A stretch of DNA of 64,000 nt from the NCBI GenBank assembly GCA_025352665.1, contig JANXSM010000143.1, forward strand, positions 1 through 64,000, read 5' to 3'. Positions 1 through 13,560 of the stretch are shown one piece after another (within the stretch, counting starts at the first letter, position 1; every line of letters starts with the position of its first letter). The notes beneath the pieces are model-generated. The model saw nothing but the letters and a program-made list of their open reading frames with translations. It was not told where the DNA came from and did not search any database. The DNA comes from Rhodospirillales bacterium (GTDB lineage Bacteria > Pseudomonadota > Alphaproteobacteria > Acetobacterales > Acetobacteraceae). Position numbers and translations under genes: made by a program.

Positions 1-3133
<3,133 letters not shown>

Positions 3134-3181
3134 TCACGTTCATATTTCATCGGGCATCTCTGGTCGGACACGTCGAGCGGA

Positions 3182-6100
3182 TCACGCAGGGCGCATGTCC
3201 AGCTCGACGTTCAGGCCCAGCGACTTCAGTTCTTTGACAAGAACGTTGAAACTCTCCGGGATGCCCGCTTCGAAATTATCCTGCTCGCGCACAATCGCCT
3301 CGTAGACCTTGGTGCGGCCAGACACGTCGTCCGACTTCACTGTCAGCATCTCCTGCAAGGTGTAAGCCGCGCCATACGCCTCAAGCGCCCAAACCTCCAT
3401 CTCGCCGAAGCGCTGGCCACCGAACTGCGCCTTGCCACCCAACGGCTGCTGGGTCACCAGAGAATACGGTCCGATCGAACGCGCATGGATCTTGTCGTCC
3501 ACCAGATGGTGCAGCTTGAGCATGTAGATAATGCCCACCGTCACCTTGCGCTCGAACGGCTCACCGGTCCGGCCGTCGGTCAGCACCACTTGGCCTGACG
3601 TCGCCAAGCCGGCCTTGGTCAGCATTCCCTCAATGTCTGCCATCCGGGCACCGTCAAACACCGGTGTCGCGATCGGCACGCCTTTTTTGAGGTTGTCGCA
3701 TAGCTCAGTCAGCTGCGCGTCATCCATCGGGGCGATCTGCGCGTCGAAGATCTCGTCGCCATAGACGTCCTTGAGCTTGTCGAGCAGCTCCTGGCGCGCC
3801 TGTCCGGTCCGACGATATTCCTCAACCAACTCACCGATCTGCTTGCCGAACGCGGCACATGCCCAACCCAGATGGGTCTCCAGGATCTGTCCAACGTTCA
3901 TGCGCGACGGCACGCCCAGCGGGTTCAGCACGATGTCGACATGCGTGCCGTCTTCGAGGAACGGCATGTCCTCTACCGGGGTCACGCGAGAGACCACGCC
4001 CTTGTTGCCATGGCGACCAGCCATCTTGTCGCCTGGCTGCAGCTTGCGCTTCACCGCGACGAACACTTTGACCATCTTCATGACGCCGGGAGGCAGCTCA
4101 TCGCCGCGCTGCAGTTTCTCAACCTTCTGCTCAAACCGCGCCTGCAGCTTCGCCACTGCGGCGTCGTACTCCCGCTTCAGAACCTCGAACTCGGCCATGA
4201 CGGCATCGTCCTGAACGGCGATGTTGCGCCATGCCCCGCGCGGATGTTCGGCCAGGATCTCCTCAGTGATGACGGTGCCAGCCTTCAGCCCCTTGAAGCC
4301 ACCGGCCGCCTTAGCGCCCAACAGCTTCTCGCGCATCCGGTTGAGGAACGAGCGCTCCTGAATGGCCTTCTCGTCGTCGCGGTCCTTGGCAAGACGCTCG
4401 ATCTCCGACCGCTCGATCGCCATGGCACGCTCGTCCTTGTCCACGCCACGACGGCTGAACACGCGGACATCGACGATCGTGCCGGTCGTGCCTGGCGGCA
4501 GCTTCAGCGACGTGTCGCGCACGTCGGACGCCTTCTCACCAAAGATCGCGCGAAGCAGCTTCTCTTCCGGTGTCATCGGGCTCTCGCCCTTCGGCGTCAC
4601 CTTCCCGACCAGAATGTCGCCGGGATTCACCTCGGCACCGATGTAGACGATGCCCGCCTCGTCGAGGTTCTTGAGTGCTTCCTCGCCGACGTTGGGGATA
4701 TCGCGGGTGATCTCCTCCTGCCCCAGCTTGGTGTCCCGCGCCATCACTTCGAATTCTTCGATGTGAATGGAGGTGAACACGTCATCGCGCGCGATGCGCT
4801 CGCTGATCAGGATCGAATCCTCGAAGTTGTAACCAGACCAGGGCATGAACGCGACAAGCACGTTCCGCCCCAACGCCAGCTCACCAAGCTCCGTCGACGG
4901 GCCGTCGGCGATGATATCGCCCTCGGCGACCCGATCTCCCACGCGCACCAGCGGACGCTGGTTGATGCAGGTGGATTGGTTGGAGCGCATGAACTTGCGC
5001 AGCCGGTAGATGTCCACGCCCTTGGTCGTGCCATCTTCCGCCGAGGCCCGAACCACAATACGGGCACCGTCAATCTGGTCGACGACACCGGGACGTTTCG
5101 CCACAATCGTAGCGCCCGAATCGCGCGCAACAGCAGCTTCCATGCCGGTCCCAACCAACGGAGCGTCAGCGCGTACCAGCGGCACCGCTTGGCGCATCAT
5201 GTTGGAGCCCATCAACGCACGGTTCGCGTCATCGTTCTCAAGGAACGGGATCAACGCGGCAGCGACTGACACCAGCTGCTTCGGCGAAACGTCGATTGCC
5301 GTCACGTCCTCAGGCTTCACCAGGCGGAAGTCGCCCTGCTTCCGCACGGAGACCAGGTCGCTGGTCAGACGACCATCGGCATCCATCTTCGCGTCGGCCT
5401 GCGCCACCACGAGCTTCTCTTCCTCCATAGCCGAAAGATAGCGCGGCTCACGCTGCACCACGCCGTCCTTCACCAGCATGTAGGGCGTTTCGATGAACCC
5501 GTACTTGTTGACCTTGGCGAAGGTCGCCAACGAGTTGATCAGGCCGATATTCGGGCCTTCCGGCGTCTCGATCGGGCAGATACGGCCGTAATGCGTCGGA
5601 TGCACGTCGCGCACCTCGAAGCCCGCACGCTCGCGGGTCAGACCGCCTGGGCCAAGTGCGGACAGGCGACGCTTGTGCGTCACTTCCGACAACGGATTGG
5701 TCTGGTCCATGAACTGCGACAGCTGGCTGCTGCCGAAGAACTCGCGCACCGCGGCCGCGGCCGGTTTCGCGTTGATCAGGTCGTGCGGCATCACAGTGTC
5801 GATATCCACCGACCCCATCCGCTCGCGAATGGCCCGCTCCATGCGCAGCAGACCCAGCCGATACTGGTTCTCCATCAGCTCGCCGACCGAGCGAACGCGG
5901 CGGTTGCCGAGATTGTCGATGTCGTCGATCTGGCCGCGCCCGTCTTTGAGCTCGCACATGATCTTGACGGTCTTGAGGATGTCTTCCTTGCGCAAAATGC
6001 GCACGGTGTCCTCGGCATCCATCCCCAAACGCATGTTCATCTTCACCCGGCCCACAGCCGAAAGATCATAACGATCCGGATCGAAGAACAGCCCGCGGAA

Positions 6101-7354
6101 CAAGGCTTCCGCAGTCTCCGGGGTCGGCGGCTCGCCAGGGCGCATGACACGATAGATATCGATCAATGCGTCGTCGCGGCCGGTGTTCTTGTCCACTGCA
6201 AGGGTGTTGCGGATCCAGGGGCCGGTCGACTGGTCGACCGCCAAGGTCGGCAGACGATCGATCCCAGCCGCTTCCAAGGCGGCAAGACGCGCCTCGGCCA
6301 GCTCTTCACCGGCCTCGGCATAGATCTCGCCGGTCTCTTCGTTAACCATATCGACGGCCACATAACGGCCCAGTAGATCGGCGCGGCCGACCAGCACTTC
6401 ACTGGTCTTCTCGGCGATCTTGCGTGCGGCGCGCTGCGTCAGCTTGGTCTCGGCGTCGGCAACGACCTCACCCGTCTGCGCATCGACCAAGGGTTCAAGC
6501 AGCTTGATGCCGCGGAACGCCTCAGGGTCGAACGGACGCGCCCAACCCTTGGCGGTGTTGGTGAACAACACCTGACCGTAGAAGATCGAAAGGATCTCCT
6601 CCGCATCCATGCCGCGGATCTCGCTGATCTCGATCGGCTCCTGCTTGGCTTCACGCGCGGCACGAAGCGCCTCAGTGTGGATGCTGTCGAGCGCATACAG
6701 CAGCGTCGTCACCGGCAGCTTCCGCTTCCGGTCGATGCGCACATAGACGAGGTCCTTGGAATCGAATTCAAAATCGAGCCATGAGCCGCGATAGGGGATC
6801 ACCCGGGCGGCGAACAGATACTTGCCGGAGGAGTGGGTCTTGCCCTTGTCATGGTCGAAGAACACGCCCGGCGAGCGATGCATCTGGGAGACGATGACGC
6901 GCTCGGTGCCGTTGATGATAAAGGTGCCGTTGTCGGTCATGAGCGGCATGTCGCCCATGTAGACCGGCTGCTCCTTGATGTCGCGGATCGACCGCGCACC
7001 CGTGTCCTCGTCGAGATCCCACACGATCAGGCGCAGGATCACCTTGAGCGGGGCCGCGAAGTTCAGCCCACGCTGAATGCATTCCTCGACGTCGTATTTC
7101 GGCTCTTCCAGCTCATAATAGACGAATTCGAGGCGCCCGCGCCCGGCGAAATCATCGATCGGAAACACGGATTTAAACACTTCCTGCAGCCCGGTGTTGG
7201 TCCGGCTGTCATGCGGTGTCGCCATCTGCAGGAACGCCTCATAACTGGCGCGCTGCACGTCGATCAAGTTCGGCATCTGCGCCACTTCTGGGATCCGCCC
7301 GAAGCTCTTGCGGATGCGCTTTTGGCCGGTGAAGGACCTCGTGATCGCGTTCAT
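3182..7354 (-). CDS. rpoB: RNA polymerase beta subunit
   Basis: This 1390-residue subunit has the usual length for alphaproteobacterial RpoB. The N-terminus ([20 protein letters not shown]) is typical. The rifampicin-binding cluster spans about residues 538-565 and includes [30 protein letters not shown] and, downstream, [11 protein letters not shown]. The positions equivalent to E. coli D516, H526 and S531 carry D, H and S, which is the drug-sensitive form. The C-terminus carries the conserved [24 protein letters not shown] segment. The gene sits between rplL and rpoC in the standard operon order. Nothing in it looks truncated or shifted. Confidence 0.98.
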   Translation of the reverse strand: MNAITRSFTGQKRIRKSFGRIPEVAQMPNLIDVQRASYEAFLQMATPHDSRTNTGLQEVFKSVFPIDDFAGRGRLEFVYYELEEPKYDVEECIQRGLNFAAPLKVILRLIVWDLDEDTGARSIRDIKEQPVYMGDMPLMTDNGTFIINGTERVIVSQMHRSPGVFFDHDKGKTHSSGKYLFAARVIPYRGSWLDFEFDSKDLVYVRIDRKRKLPVTTLLYALDSIHTEALRAAREAKQEPIEISEIRGMDAEEILSIFYGQVLFTNTAKGWARPFDPEAFRGIKLLEPLVDAQTGEVVADAETKLTQRAARKIAEKTSEVLVGRADLLGRYVAVDMVNEETGEIYAEAGEELAEARLAALEAAGIDRLPTLAVDQSTGPWIRNTLAVDKNTGRDDALIDIYRVMRPGEPPTPETAEALFRGLFFDPDRYDLSAVGRVKMNMRLGMDAEDTVRILRKEDILKTVKIMCELKDGRGQIDDIDNLGNRRVRSVGELMENQYRLGLLRMERAIRERMGSVDIDTVMPHDLINAKPAAAAVREFFGSSQLSQFMDQTNPLSEVTHKRRLSALGPGGLTRERAGFEVRDVHPTHYGRICPIETPEGPNIGLINSLATFAKVNKYGFIETPYMLVKDGVVQREPRYLSAMEEEKLVVAQADAKMDADGRLTSDLVSVRKQGDFRLVKPEDVTAIDVSPKQLVSVAAALIPFLENDDANRALMGSNMMRQAVPLVRADAPLVGTGMEAAVARDSGATIVAKRPGVVDQIDGARIVVRASAEDGTTKGVDIYRLRKFMRSNQSTCINQRPLVRVGDRVAEGDIIADGPSTELGELALGRNVLVAFMPWSGYNFEDSILISERIARDDVFTSIHIEEFEVMARDTKLGQEEITRDIPNVGEEALKNLDEAGIVYIGAEVNPGDILVGKVTPKGESPMTPEEKLLRAIFGEKASDVRDTSLKLPPGTTGTIVDVRVFSRRGVDKDERAMAIERSEIERLAKDRDDEKAIQERSFLNRMREKLLGAKAAGGFKGLKAGTVITEEILAEHPRGAWRNIAVQDDAVMAEFEVLKREYDAAVAKLQARFEQKVEKLQRGDELPPGVMKMVKVFVAVKRKLQPGDKMAGRHGNKGVVSRVTPVEDMPFLEDGTHVDIVLNPLGVPSRMNVGQILETHLGWACAAFGKQIGELVEEYRRTGQARQELLDKLKDVYGDEIFDAQIAPMDDAQLTELCDNLKKGVPIATPVFDGARMADIEGMLTKAGLATSGQVVLTDGRTGEPFERKVTVGIIYMLKLHHLVDDKIHARSIGPYSLVTQQPLGGKAQFGGQRFGEMEVWALEAYGAAYTLQEMLTVKSDDVSGRTKVYEAIVREQDNFEAGIPESFNVLVKELKSLGLNVELDMRPA

Positions 7355-7449
7355 GGCTGATGCCCCGTTCTATGAAACGTCAAATTATTCAAGTCGTTAG
7401 CCATCCAACCACCGAGCCCTGGCCGGGAAGGGCCGCAAAACGAAGAATT

Positions 7450-7508
7450 GGGCGGAAACCACGCTGGTTTCCGCCCGCTCCATTCTCAAAGCGGCGCGAA
7501 AGCGCCGC
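7450..7508 (-). terminator. Hairpin pair between rplL and rpoB (partial terminator/attenuator)
   Basis: Just downstream of the rplL stop are two strong stem-loops. The first has a 7-bp GCGGCGC stem with a GAAA loop (7491-7508). The second has a perfect 12-bp stem GGGCGGAAACCA with a CGC loop (7450-7476). A short run of mixed T/C follows, but no clean T-tract. In many bacteria an attenuator at this place lowers rpoBC output relative to the ribosomal proteins. The hairpins are seen directly; the attenuator role is inferred from position. Confidence 0.6.
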
Positions 7509-7513
7509 GCAGC

Positions 7514-7894
7514 TCACTTGATCTCGACTGTCGCACCGTTGTCTTCGAGCACCTTCTTGATCTTCGCGGCTTCGTCCTTCGTCGCGGACTCCTTCACCAC
7601 TTTCGGGGCGCCCTCGACCAGGTCCTTGGCTTCCTTCAGCCCAAGACCGGTGATCGTGCGGATCTCCTTAATGACGTTGATCTTCTTGTCGCCGGCGGTC
7701 GCCAGGATCACCTGGAATTCGGTCTGTTCCTCAACCGGGGAGGCAGGAGCGGAGGCAGCAGCGGCGGGGCCGGCGGCAGCCGCGGGAGCGGCTGCAGAAA
7801 CGCCCCACTTCTCTTCGAGCAGCTTGCTCAGCTCAGCGGCTTCAAGAACCGTCAGCGCCGAGAGCTCGTCAACCAATTTTGCCAGATCGGCCAT
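7514..7894 (-). CDS. rplL: 50S ribosomal protein L7/L12
   Basis: This is the acidic stalk protein of the large ribosomal subunit, which recruits translation GTPases. It has 126 residues. The N-terminal dimerisation helix [16 protein letters not shown] is followed by an Ala/Pro hinge (about residues 37-55) and the conserved C-terminal domain with [16 protein letters not shown]. Two ATGs lie six bases apart; the inner one (7894) is chosen because AGGA sits eight bases upstream of it, whereas it is too close to the outer one at 7900. It follows rplJ by 112 bp on the same strand. Confidence 0.97.
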   Translation of the reverse strand: MADLAKLVDELSALTVLEAAELSKLLEEKWGVSAAAPAAAAGPAAAASAPASPVEEQTEFQVILATAGDKKINVIKEIRTITGLGLKEAKDLVEGAPKVVKESATKDEAAKIKKVLEDNGATVEIK

Positions 7895-8006
7895 GTTCAT
7901 CTTCCTGTAAATATACTCTGGTCAGTTCCATGCAAGAGAGGGAATTCAACCCTGCCCTGCGGCTTGTGGTCAGGTATGTGCTTGCGGGTGCATTCGCACC
8001 GCAGGG

Positions 8007-8540
8007 TCACGCAGCCTCGGCTGTCTCTGCCTTGTCCTTGTCTGCGAACGCAGCCAAAACCCGCGCGATCTGTTCGCCTGGCGCCTGCAAGATACTGGCG
8101 ATCCGAGTTGCAGGGGTGTTGAGCATCCCCAGCAGTCCGGCACGCAAGTTATCCAGGCTTGGCAGCTCGGAAAGCGCCTTGATCCCATCCGCATCGAGCG
8201 TCTGGGTTCCAAGCGCGCCGCCGAGCACGACGAACTTATCGTTGGTCTTGGCGAACTCGATGGCAGCTTTCGCGACCGCGACTGCATCGCGCGACCACGC
8301 AAGCGCGGTCGTGCCCTTCAGCAGCGGTCCAATGCCATCGAATTTGGTTCCGTCCAAGGCAAGCAGGGTCAGCCGGTTCTTCGCGACCTTGTAGTCCGCC
8401 CCAGCCGCCCGCATTTTGACGCGCAGTTTGGTGACATCGGCGACCGTCATGCCCTTGTTCTGGGTCACGACAACCATCGACGTCTCTGCGAACACGTCTG
8501 CGAGCAAGGCGACGAACGCCCGCTTCTCCGTCCGGTCCAA
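8007..8540 (-). CDS. rplJ: 50S ribosomal protein L10
   Basis: L10 anchors the L7/L12 dimers to 23S rRNA and, in complex with L12, represses its own mRNA. The protein has 177 residues. It begins MDRTEKRAFVALLADVF and carries the conserved NKGMTVADVTKLRVKMR and FKVAKN-like (YKVAKNRL) segments. The first codon is TTG, with a GGAGACGGGA ribosome-binding site just upstream. No in-frame ATG lies close to the conserved N-terminus, so the rare start looks genuine. A weak start would fit a translationally controlled gene, but that link is inference. Confidence 0.95.
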   Translation of the reverse strand: MDRTEKRAFVALLADVFAETSMVVVTQNKGMTVADVTKLRVKMRAAGADYKVAKNRLTLLALDGTKFDGIGPLLKGTTALAWSRDAVAVAKAAIEFAKTNDKFVVLGGALGTQTLDADGIKALSELPSLDNLRAGLLGMLNTPATRIASILQAPGEQIARVLAAFADKDKAETAEAA

Positions 8541-8837
8541 ATCCCGTCTCCGTCGGTGGCCTGACGCGTGTGGACCGCATCAGACCGGTTTGCCCAAATG
8601 GACCAGCACGAACACCCAATTCCAGGCGCCCGGGTTGGCCCGGTTCGCCTGTCCATGCCCACTCCGTTGCCGGAGCCGGCCAGCCGGAACCGCCAAAGGA
8701 TCTAAATCCTTGGGCATCCCCGTCTTCCATGCGCGGGCCAAGCGCCCATTAAATCACCAAAGTGATACGAAAGGTCTCGGACAGGATCGGGGGCTCCCGC
8801 CCCCTGCTCGCCCGGCATCACTGCCGGGCGAATTTCT
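8541..8837 (-). promoter_or_regulatory. Long rplA-rplJ spacer, candidate L10 leader
   Basis: Almost 300 bases without a gene separate rplA from rplJ. Reading the minus strand, the region starts just after rplA with a 9-bp stem CGCCCGGCA / TGCCGGGCG closing a GTGA loop. A GGGGGC / GCCCCC stem-loop comes next. The remaining leader has further self-complementary GC blocks running up to the rplJ ribosome-binding site. In bacteria this spacer normally holds the binding site for the L10-L12 repressor complex and often a promoter. The hairpins are visible; the regulatory assignment rests on synteny. Confidence 0.55.
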
Positions 8838-9530
8838 TCAGCCGCCTAGCGTTGCGACATCCACGCGAACGCCAGGGCCCATGGAGGAGCTGACCGCAGC
8901 CTTCTGCACATAATTGCCTTTGGCACCGGTCGGCCGCGCCTTAATGATCGCATCGGCAAACGCCTTGGCGTTCTCAAGCAGCTTTTCCTCGGTGAAGCTC
9001 GCCTTGCCGATGCCGGCATGCACAATGCCCGCCTTCTCGGCGCGGAACTCTACCTGGCCGGCCTTGGCAGCGGTGATGGCTCCCTTGACGTCCATGGTCA
9101 CGGTGCCGAGGCGTGGGTTAGGCATCAAACCACGAGGGCCCAGAATTTTTCCAAGCCGTCCAACCAGCGCCATCATGTCGGGGGTCGCAATGCAGCGGTC
9201 AAAATCAATCTCACCGGCTTGAATCTTCTCACCAAGATCCTCGGCGCCCACCACATCGGCACCCGCGGCACGTGCCTCATCGGCCTTCGCTCCGCGAGCG
9301 AACACCCCGACGCGCAGTGTCTTGCCGGTTCCGTTTGGCAAGCCTACCAGGCCACGCACCATCTGATCGGCGTGACGGGGGTCAATGCCCAGGTTCATCG
9401 TCAATTCGATTGTTTCGTCGAACTTGGCCTTCGCATTCGACTTCGCCAGCGCGATCGCTTCGCTCAACGCGTAAGACTTGTTCAGATCGACCGTTGTATA
9501 GGCAGCCGCCAGACGCTTGTTATGTGACAT
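8838..9530 (-). CDS. rplA: 50S ribosomal protein L1
   Basis: L1 forms the mobile stalk near the ribosomal exit site and is also a translational repressor of the L11 operon. At 230 residues it has normal length. It begins [11 protein letters not shown] and contains [24 protein letters not shown], plus the L1 signature around [30 protein letters not shown] (about residues 115-145). The start lies four bases after the rplK stop, so the two are tightly coupled. Confidence 0.98.
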   Translation of the reverse strand: MSHNKRLAAAYTTVDLNKSYALSEAIALAKSNAKAKFDETIELTMNLGIDPRHADQMVRGLVGLPNGTGKTLRVGVFARGAKADEARAAGADVVGAEDLGEKIQAGEIDFDRCIATPDMMALVGRLGKILGPRGLMPNPRLGTVTMDVKGAITAAKAGQVEFRAEKAGIVHAGIGKASFTEEKLLENAKAFADAIIKARPTGAKGNYVQKAAVSSSMGPGVRVDVATLGG

Positions 9531-9533
9531 GAT

Positions 9534-9968
9534 TCAGCCCTCCACCACGGTGATACCCATCGAACGGGCAGAGCCGGCGAGCATGCTGACCGCACCCTCG
9601 ACGGTGTTGGCGTTCATGTCCTTCATCTTGATCGCTGCGATGTCGCGCAGCTGCGCAGTCGTCACCTTGCCGACCGGCGCGCCCTTGCCCGGCGTCGTGG
9701 TGCCGGCGCTGATGCCTGCAGCCTTCTTGAGGAAGTAGGTGTTCGGCGGAGTCTTTGTGATGAACGTGAACGTCCTGTCACCAAACGCGGTAATGACGAC
9801 GGGAACCGGCATCCCGGGCTCCATCTGCGCCGTCAAAGCGTTGAATTCCTTGACGAACGACATGATATTCAGCCCACGCTGGCCGAGTGCGGGACCTACC
9901 GGCGGCGACGGGTTTGCTTTGCCCGCCGGAATCTGCAGCTTAATATAGCCGACAATCTTTTTAGCCAT
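9534..9968 (-). CDS. rplK: 50S ribosomal protein L11
   Basis: L11 is part of the GTPase-associated centre of the large subunit. It has 144 residues starting [36 protein letters not shown]. The reading frame stays open upstream, but the conserved N-terminus fixes the start at 9968. It is the first gene of the rplKAJL-rpoBC cluster here. The usual upstream partners secE and nusG are not adjacent: a divergent eutB lies upstream instead, so the operon is split from nusG in this genome or the genes lie elsewhere. Confidence 0.97.
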   Translation of the reverse strand: MAKKIVGYIKLQIPAGKANPSPPVGPALGQRGLNIMSFVKEFNALTAQMEPGMPVPVVITAFGDRTFTFITKTPPNTYFLKKAAGISAGTTTPGKGAPVGKVTTAQLRDIAAIKMKDMNANTVEGAVSMLAGSARSMGITVVEG

Positions 9969-10103
9969 GATCCCAGGCACCTTCCCAGGGACCGCGGTGC
10001 ACACGACCTCCCACGCACAGCGCGTGGCCCGAGATCTCCCGCGTTCCGAATGAGCGCGGGTTGCTAGAGGATACGACCACATATGTCCAGAAGATTCTGA
10101 TCC
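9969..10103. promoter_or_regulatory. Divergent promoter region between rplK and eutB
   Basis: These 135 bases must hold the promoter of the ribosomal/RNA polymerase operon on the minus strand and the start of eutBC on the plus strand. An imperfect palindrome CGCGTTCCGAATGAGCGCGG lies in the middle. No clean -10/-35 pair stands out. No cobalamin riboswitch is recognisable upstream of eutB, although its product needs adenosylcobalamin. Confidence 0.4.
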
Positions 10104-11468
10104 ATGGCCTATCGCCACACCCTGCGCGGCACCGTCTATCACTTCCCGACGTTGCGAGAGCTGCTCGCTGTCGCAACGCCCTTACGCTCGGGCGACCAAC
10201 TCGCAGGCATCGCCGCACCGACCAATACCGCACGCGTGGCCGCCCAACTCGCCTTGGCCGACGTTCCGCTGCGCCGGTTCCTGACCGAGACCGTCATCCC
10301 CTACGAGGTCGATGACATCACTCGCCTCATTATCGACACCCATGACAACGCAGCATTCGCCCCCATCGCCCATCTCACCGTCGGCGGCTTCCGGGACTGG
10401 CTCCTGGCCACGAACGAGGATCTCCGCACCCTCCGGTCTGGGCTTACGCCGGAAATGGTCGCAGCCGTCAGCAAGATCATGCGCCTGCAGGACCTGATGT
10501 CGGTCGCGGCACGCTGTCAGGTCACCTCGGCATTTCGGAACACGATCGGCCTGCCAGGCCGTCTATCCGTCCGCCTGCAGCCCAATCACCCAACGGATGA
10601 TCTGCAAGGCATCGCCGCCAGCACGTTGGACGGCCTTCTGCTCGGCGCAGGCGATGCCGTGATCGGCGTTAACCCCGCGACCGACAGCCCCACCCAGACA
10701 CATCGCCTGCTCGATATGCTGGCAACCGTCATCGAGCGGTACGAAATCCCGACGCAAAGCTGCATCTTGGCTCACGTAACAACCACCCTCCGCTGCATCG
10801 AGGCGGGTGCGCCGGTCGATCTCGTGTTTCAGTCGATCGGGGGCACGCAGGCCACCAACGAAAGCTTCGGCATCACCCTCGCCCTGCTCGCCGAGGCGCA
10901 GGATGCGGCCCTGTCGCTCAACCGGGGCACCATCGGTCGCAACGTGATGTATTTTGAAACCGGCCAGGGCAGCGCGCTTTCGGCCAACGCCCACCACGGC
11001 GTGGATCAGCAGACCATCGAGGCCCGGGCCTACGCCGTCGCGCGCGCTTTCCCGCCGCTATTGGTCAACTCCGTCGTGGGTTTCATCGGCCCGGAATACC
11101 TCGCAAACGGCAAACAGATCACGCGCGCCGGGCTGGAAGACCATTTCTGCGCCAAGTTGCTCGGCCTGCCGATGGGGGTAGACGTCTGCTACACCAACCA
11201 TGCCGACGCGGATCAGGACGACATGGATGCGCTGCTCACCCTGCTCGGCGTCGCCGGCTGCACCTATATCATGGGCGTACCCGGCGCCGACGATGTGATG
11301 CTTTCATATCAAAGTACGTCCTTCCACGACGCGCTTTATCTGCGAGCGGCCCTCCGCCTGCGTCCCGCCCCGGAGTTCGAAGCCTGGCTCGACCGCATGA
11401 ACCTCACCGGCCGCATGTCCGATCACCTACCCCCCAACCTTGCCCCCGACGTGATTGGCCTGACATGA
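10104..11468 (+). CDS. eutB: Ethanolamine ammonia-lyase large subunit
   Basis: EutB is the catalytic subunit of the adenosylcobalamin-dependent enzyme that converts ethanolamine to acetaldehyde and ammonia. The 454-residue length matches the family. Conserved stretches include [32 protein letters not shown] (about residues 136-167), [49 protein letters not shown] and [31 protein letters not shown]. The start codon of eutC overlaps its stop by four bases. No reactivating factor (eutA), aldehyde dehydrogenase or microcompartment shell gene is in the window, which suggests nitrogen scavenging rather than a full eut organelle; that is inference. Confidence 0.97.
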   Translation: MAYRHTLRGTVYHFPTLRELLAVATPLRSGDQLAGIAAPTNTARVAAQLALADVPLRRFLTETVIPYEVDDITRLIIDTHDNAAFAPIAHLTVGGFRDWLLATNEDLRTLRSGLTPEMVAAVSKIMRLQDLMSVAARCQVTSAFRNTIGLPGRLSVRLQPNHPTDDLQGIAASTLDGLLLGAGDAVIGVNPATDSPTQTHRLLDMLATVIERYEIPTQSCILAHVTTTLRCIEAGAPVDLVFQSIGGTQATNESFGITLALLAEAQDAALSLNRGTIGRNVMYFETGQGSALSANAHHGVDQQTIEARAYAVARAFPPLLVNSVVGFIGPEYLANGKQITRAGLEDHFCAKLLGLPMGVDVCYTNHADADQDDMDALLTLLGVAGCTYIMGVPGADDVMLSYQSTSFHDALYLRAALRLRPAPEFEAWLDRMNLTGRMSDHLPPNLAPDVIGLT

Positions 11469-12175
11469 CAGTGCCTCGCGTATGGACCGATCTGCGCCGT
11501 TTTACCCCGGCCCGGGTTGGCCTCGGGCGCGTGGGCAACGCGCAACCGACAGCAGCACATCTTGCCTTCGCCGCCGACCACGCCGCCGCCCGCGATGCCG
11601 TATGGAAGGAACTCGACGCAAAGGCCCTGGAGCAGGCTCTGGCTCAACCGGTCACTGTGGTCGCGAGTGCTGCCCCAAACCGCGAGACCTACTTGCTGCG
11701 CCCGGATCTAGGCCGCACACTTGCACCTGGAACCCAACTCTCCCCCGCCATTGGCTGCCTTGCCATCATGATCGCCGACGGTCTGAGCGCTACCGCAGCG
11801 CAAAATCATGCGGCACCTCTGATCGCAGCGCTGGCTCTTCCGGCCCAGGTCGTCATTGCCACCCAGGCACGGGTAGCCCTTGGCGATCAGGTTGGCTTCG
11901 CTCTCCAGGCCGAAGCCGTTCTGGTGCTGATAGGTGAACGGCCGGGTCTATCAAGCTCAGACAGCCTTGGCGCCTATCTGACTTGGCGCCCACGCCCCGG
12001 TCTAACGGATGCTGCCCGCAACTGCGTATCCAACATTCGGCCCAACGGTCTGCCAATCCCTGAAGCTGCCCGCAAGTTGCGCTGGCTGATCGCTGAGTCG
12101 CGCCGCCTGCGCCTTACCGGCGTCGAGCTCAAAGACAATGAATCAGCTTACGATAAGTCAATCTCGGTGGACTGA
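11465..12175 (+). CDS. eutC: Ethanolamine ammonia-lyase small subunit
   Basis: EutC is the cobalamin-binding small subunit that assembles with EutB. The product is 236 residues, slightly short of enterobacterial EutC. It contains WTDLRRFTPARVGLGRVGNAQPTAAHLAFAADHAAARDAV near the N-terminus. Family motifs IADGLSATAAQNHAAPL and SLGAYLTWRPRPGLTDAARNCVSNIRPNGL follow. It is translationally coupled to eutB through an ATGA overlap. Its last 28 bases overlap, tail to tail, the end of the next gene on the opposite strand. Confidence 0.96.
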   Translation: MTVPRVWTDLRRFTPARVGLGRVGNAQPTAAHLAFAADHAAARDAVWKELDAKALEQALAQPVTVVASAAPNRETYLLRPDLGRTLAPGTQLSPAIGCLAIMIADGLSATAAQNHAAPLIAALALPAQVVIATQARVALGDQVGFALQAEAVLVLIGERPGLSSSDSLGAYLTWRPRPGLTDAARNCVSNIRPNGLPIPEAARKLRWLIAESRRLRLTGVELKDNESAYDKSISVD

Positions 12176-12885
12176 ACAAAGCCCGACACTCCCCCGACTT
12201 CAATCTCCGACCACTGCATAAGCGCCCGCCAAACCACCTGCCGGACGTGTACCTGTGTACCGCCACGCAGCTGCGTTACGATGTGTGCTGAACGATCAGG
12301 CTCGCGCATCAGGGCCGCCCCCGATGGCCGCACCAACGCAGAGCGCAAGAACGGCGAACCGGCTGGCCGCTCGCTGCGCGGTTCAACCGCGAGCCGAAGC
12401 GTCGGCCCCTCGAAAATAACGGCGGCGCCGAGAATGGCCGCCGCCAATGCTGCCCCGCCCACAAACTTGCGCACCTGTGAAGCAGAACGTGCACGGTCCA
12501 GCGTGTCGTGCAGAACCCCATTCTCCACGCGAAGCGCATCACGCTCACGCTGGGCGTTGCGCGCCTGCACCTCGGTCAGCTTCATGCTGTGACGGAGTGC
12601 GGAAAGCTCCCGCGCAAGCCGGTCCACTTCGGCGCCCGCATCCATATCGCGTCGGTCCACGCGCGGTACGCGCACGCCCTGGGTAGCGCCCGCCAGAAAG
12701 AAGGCTTTCAGTTGCCCACCGGAAAGACCCAGTCGGCGTGCCAGCGCGGCCACCGCGCGTCCGGCGTTGTCCGCCTCCCCCGGCTCCGAGACCAGCATCG
12801 CCATCCGGCTGGCCAGTCGCTCCAGATCCTCATCACTGACCTCAGCCACTTCCGCCCCCGACGCCACGCGCGGTGCAATATGCAT
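12148..12885 (-). CDS. Single-pass membrane protein with C-terminal SH3-like domain
   Basis: This 245-residue protein is not assigned to a named family. The N-terminal third resembles a small helical domain. Residues about 85-130 form a charged heptad-rich stretch (VDRLARELSALRHSMKLTEVQARNAQRERDALRVEN) likely to be a coiled coil. One membrane segment follows at about 140-160 (FVGGAALAAAILGAAVIFEG). The last 60 residues look like a bacterial SH3 domain (SGAALMREPDRSAHIVTQLRGGTQVHV...WSEIEVGGVSGFVQSTEIDLS). The layout suggests an inner-membrane protein with its SH3 domain in the periplasm, possibly wall-associated. It is convergent with eutC, with which its 3' end overlaps. Confidence 0.75.
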   Translation of the reverse strand: MHIAPRVASGAEVAEVSDEDLERLASRMAMLVSEPGEADNAGRAVAALARRLGLSGGQLKAFFLAGATQGVRVPRVDRRDMDAGAEVDRLARELSALRHSMKLTEVQARNAQRERDALRVENGVLHDTLDRARSASQVRKFVGGAALAAAILGAAVIFEGPTLRLAVEPRSERPAGSPFLRSALVRPSGAALMREPDRSAHIVTQLRGGTQVHVRQVVWRALMQWSEIEVGGVSGFVQSTEIDLS

Positions 12886-13016
12886 CCAATTAAGTGTGGT
12901 AGAGCAATATCAAGCAGACTGGAATGCGGAGGTTCAGGCGAACACGTGCTATGTGCATGAGGGAGCGGACGTCAGGGTGCAAGCAGTGGCCGGTTCGGGA
13001 TACGTATAAAAAGCAG

Positions 13017-13560
13017 TCACAGGGCGGGTGGCGGAGTTGTCTGAGCACCCTTGGTGATCTTTCTGACGATCCCCCGGCTTGCCCGGCCGTCAATCCGCTT
13101 TTGAATGTCACGAGTGCTGAGGTCGGTGGCGGTGGCGAGCGCTTCGACCTCGCTGGCGATGGACTGTGAGATGCGCGGACGTCCCAGGTACCCGTCGCGC
13201 TCCTGAGCGGCCCGCATCCCCGCGGTCACGCGCTCGCTGATGAGCAAGGACCCCAATTCGGCCATGGCACCGATGATGGTGAAAATCGCGCGTTCCACCG
13301 GGCTATCGGTGTCGATGTGGTCGAACTTACACACCAATACGCAGTCGATCTCCCGATTGCGGGCCGCCGCCATCAGCGCGTTGAGCTGCGCCCCGCCCTC
13401 CCGGCGGCCGGAGAGGAATTCACGTATTTCGTCCAAGCCCCCATCGACGGCCAAGAGAGAGAGGCGCGCGAGCTCGCGTCCTGGCGGGACAAATCCCGGG
13501 CACGAGCCGCACAGCCGTAGGCTGGCGGATCATCCCGACGAATGTCGCGACCATAGGCCC
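13017..13560 (-). pseudogene. Serine recombinase (resolvase/invertase) remnant
   Basis: The open part reads LAVDGGLDEIREFLSG, AQLNALMAAARNREIDCVLVCKFDHIDTDSPVERAIFTIIGAMAEL, then SERVTAGMRAAQERDGYLGRPR and a short helix-turn-helix tail. It matches the resolvase fold, but about 30 residues are missing between CKFD and IDTDSP, where intact members have a helix and strand. The N-terminal segment with the catalytic serine is also absent: upstream the frame runs on as PGRELARLSLL with no clear YARVS motif. The only convenient start is a TTG at 13454. It is best read as a decayed element next to other transposon remains. Confidence 0.75.

Noticed and set aside
9969-10103. A cobalamin riboswitch ahead of eutB
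   Set aside because: The region is only 135 bases and no B12-box-like sequence or expected stem arrangement could be found.
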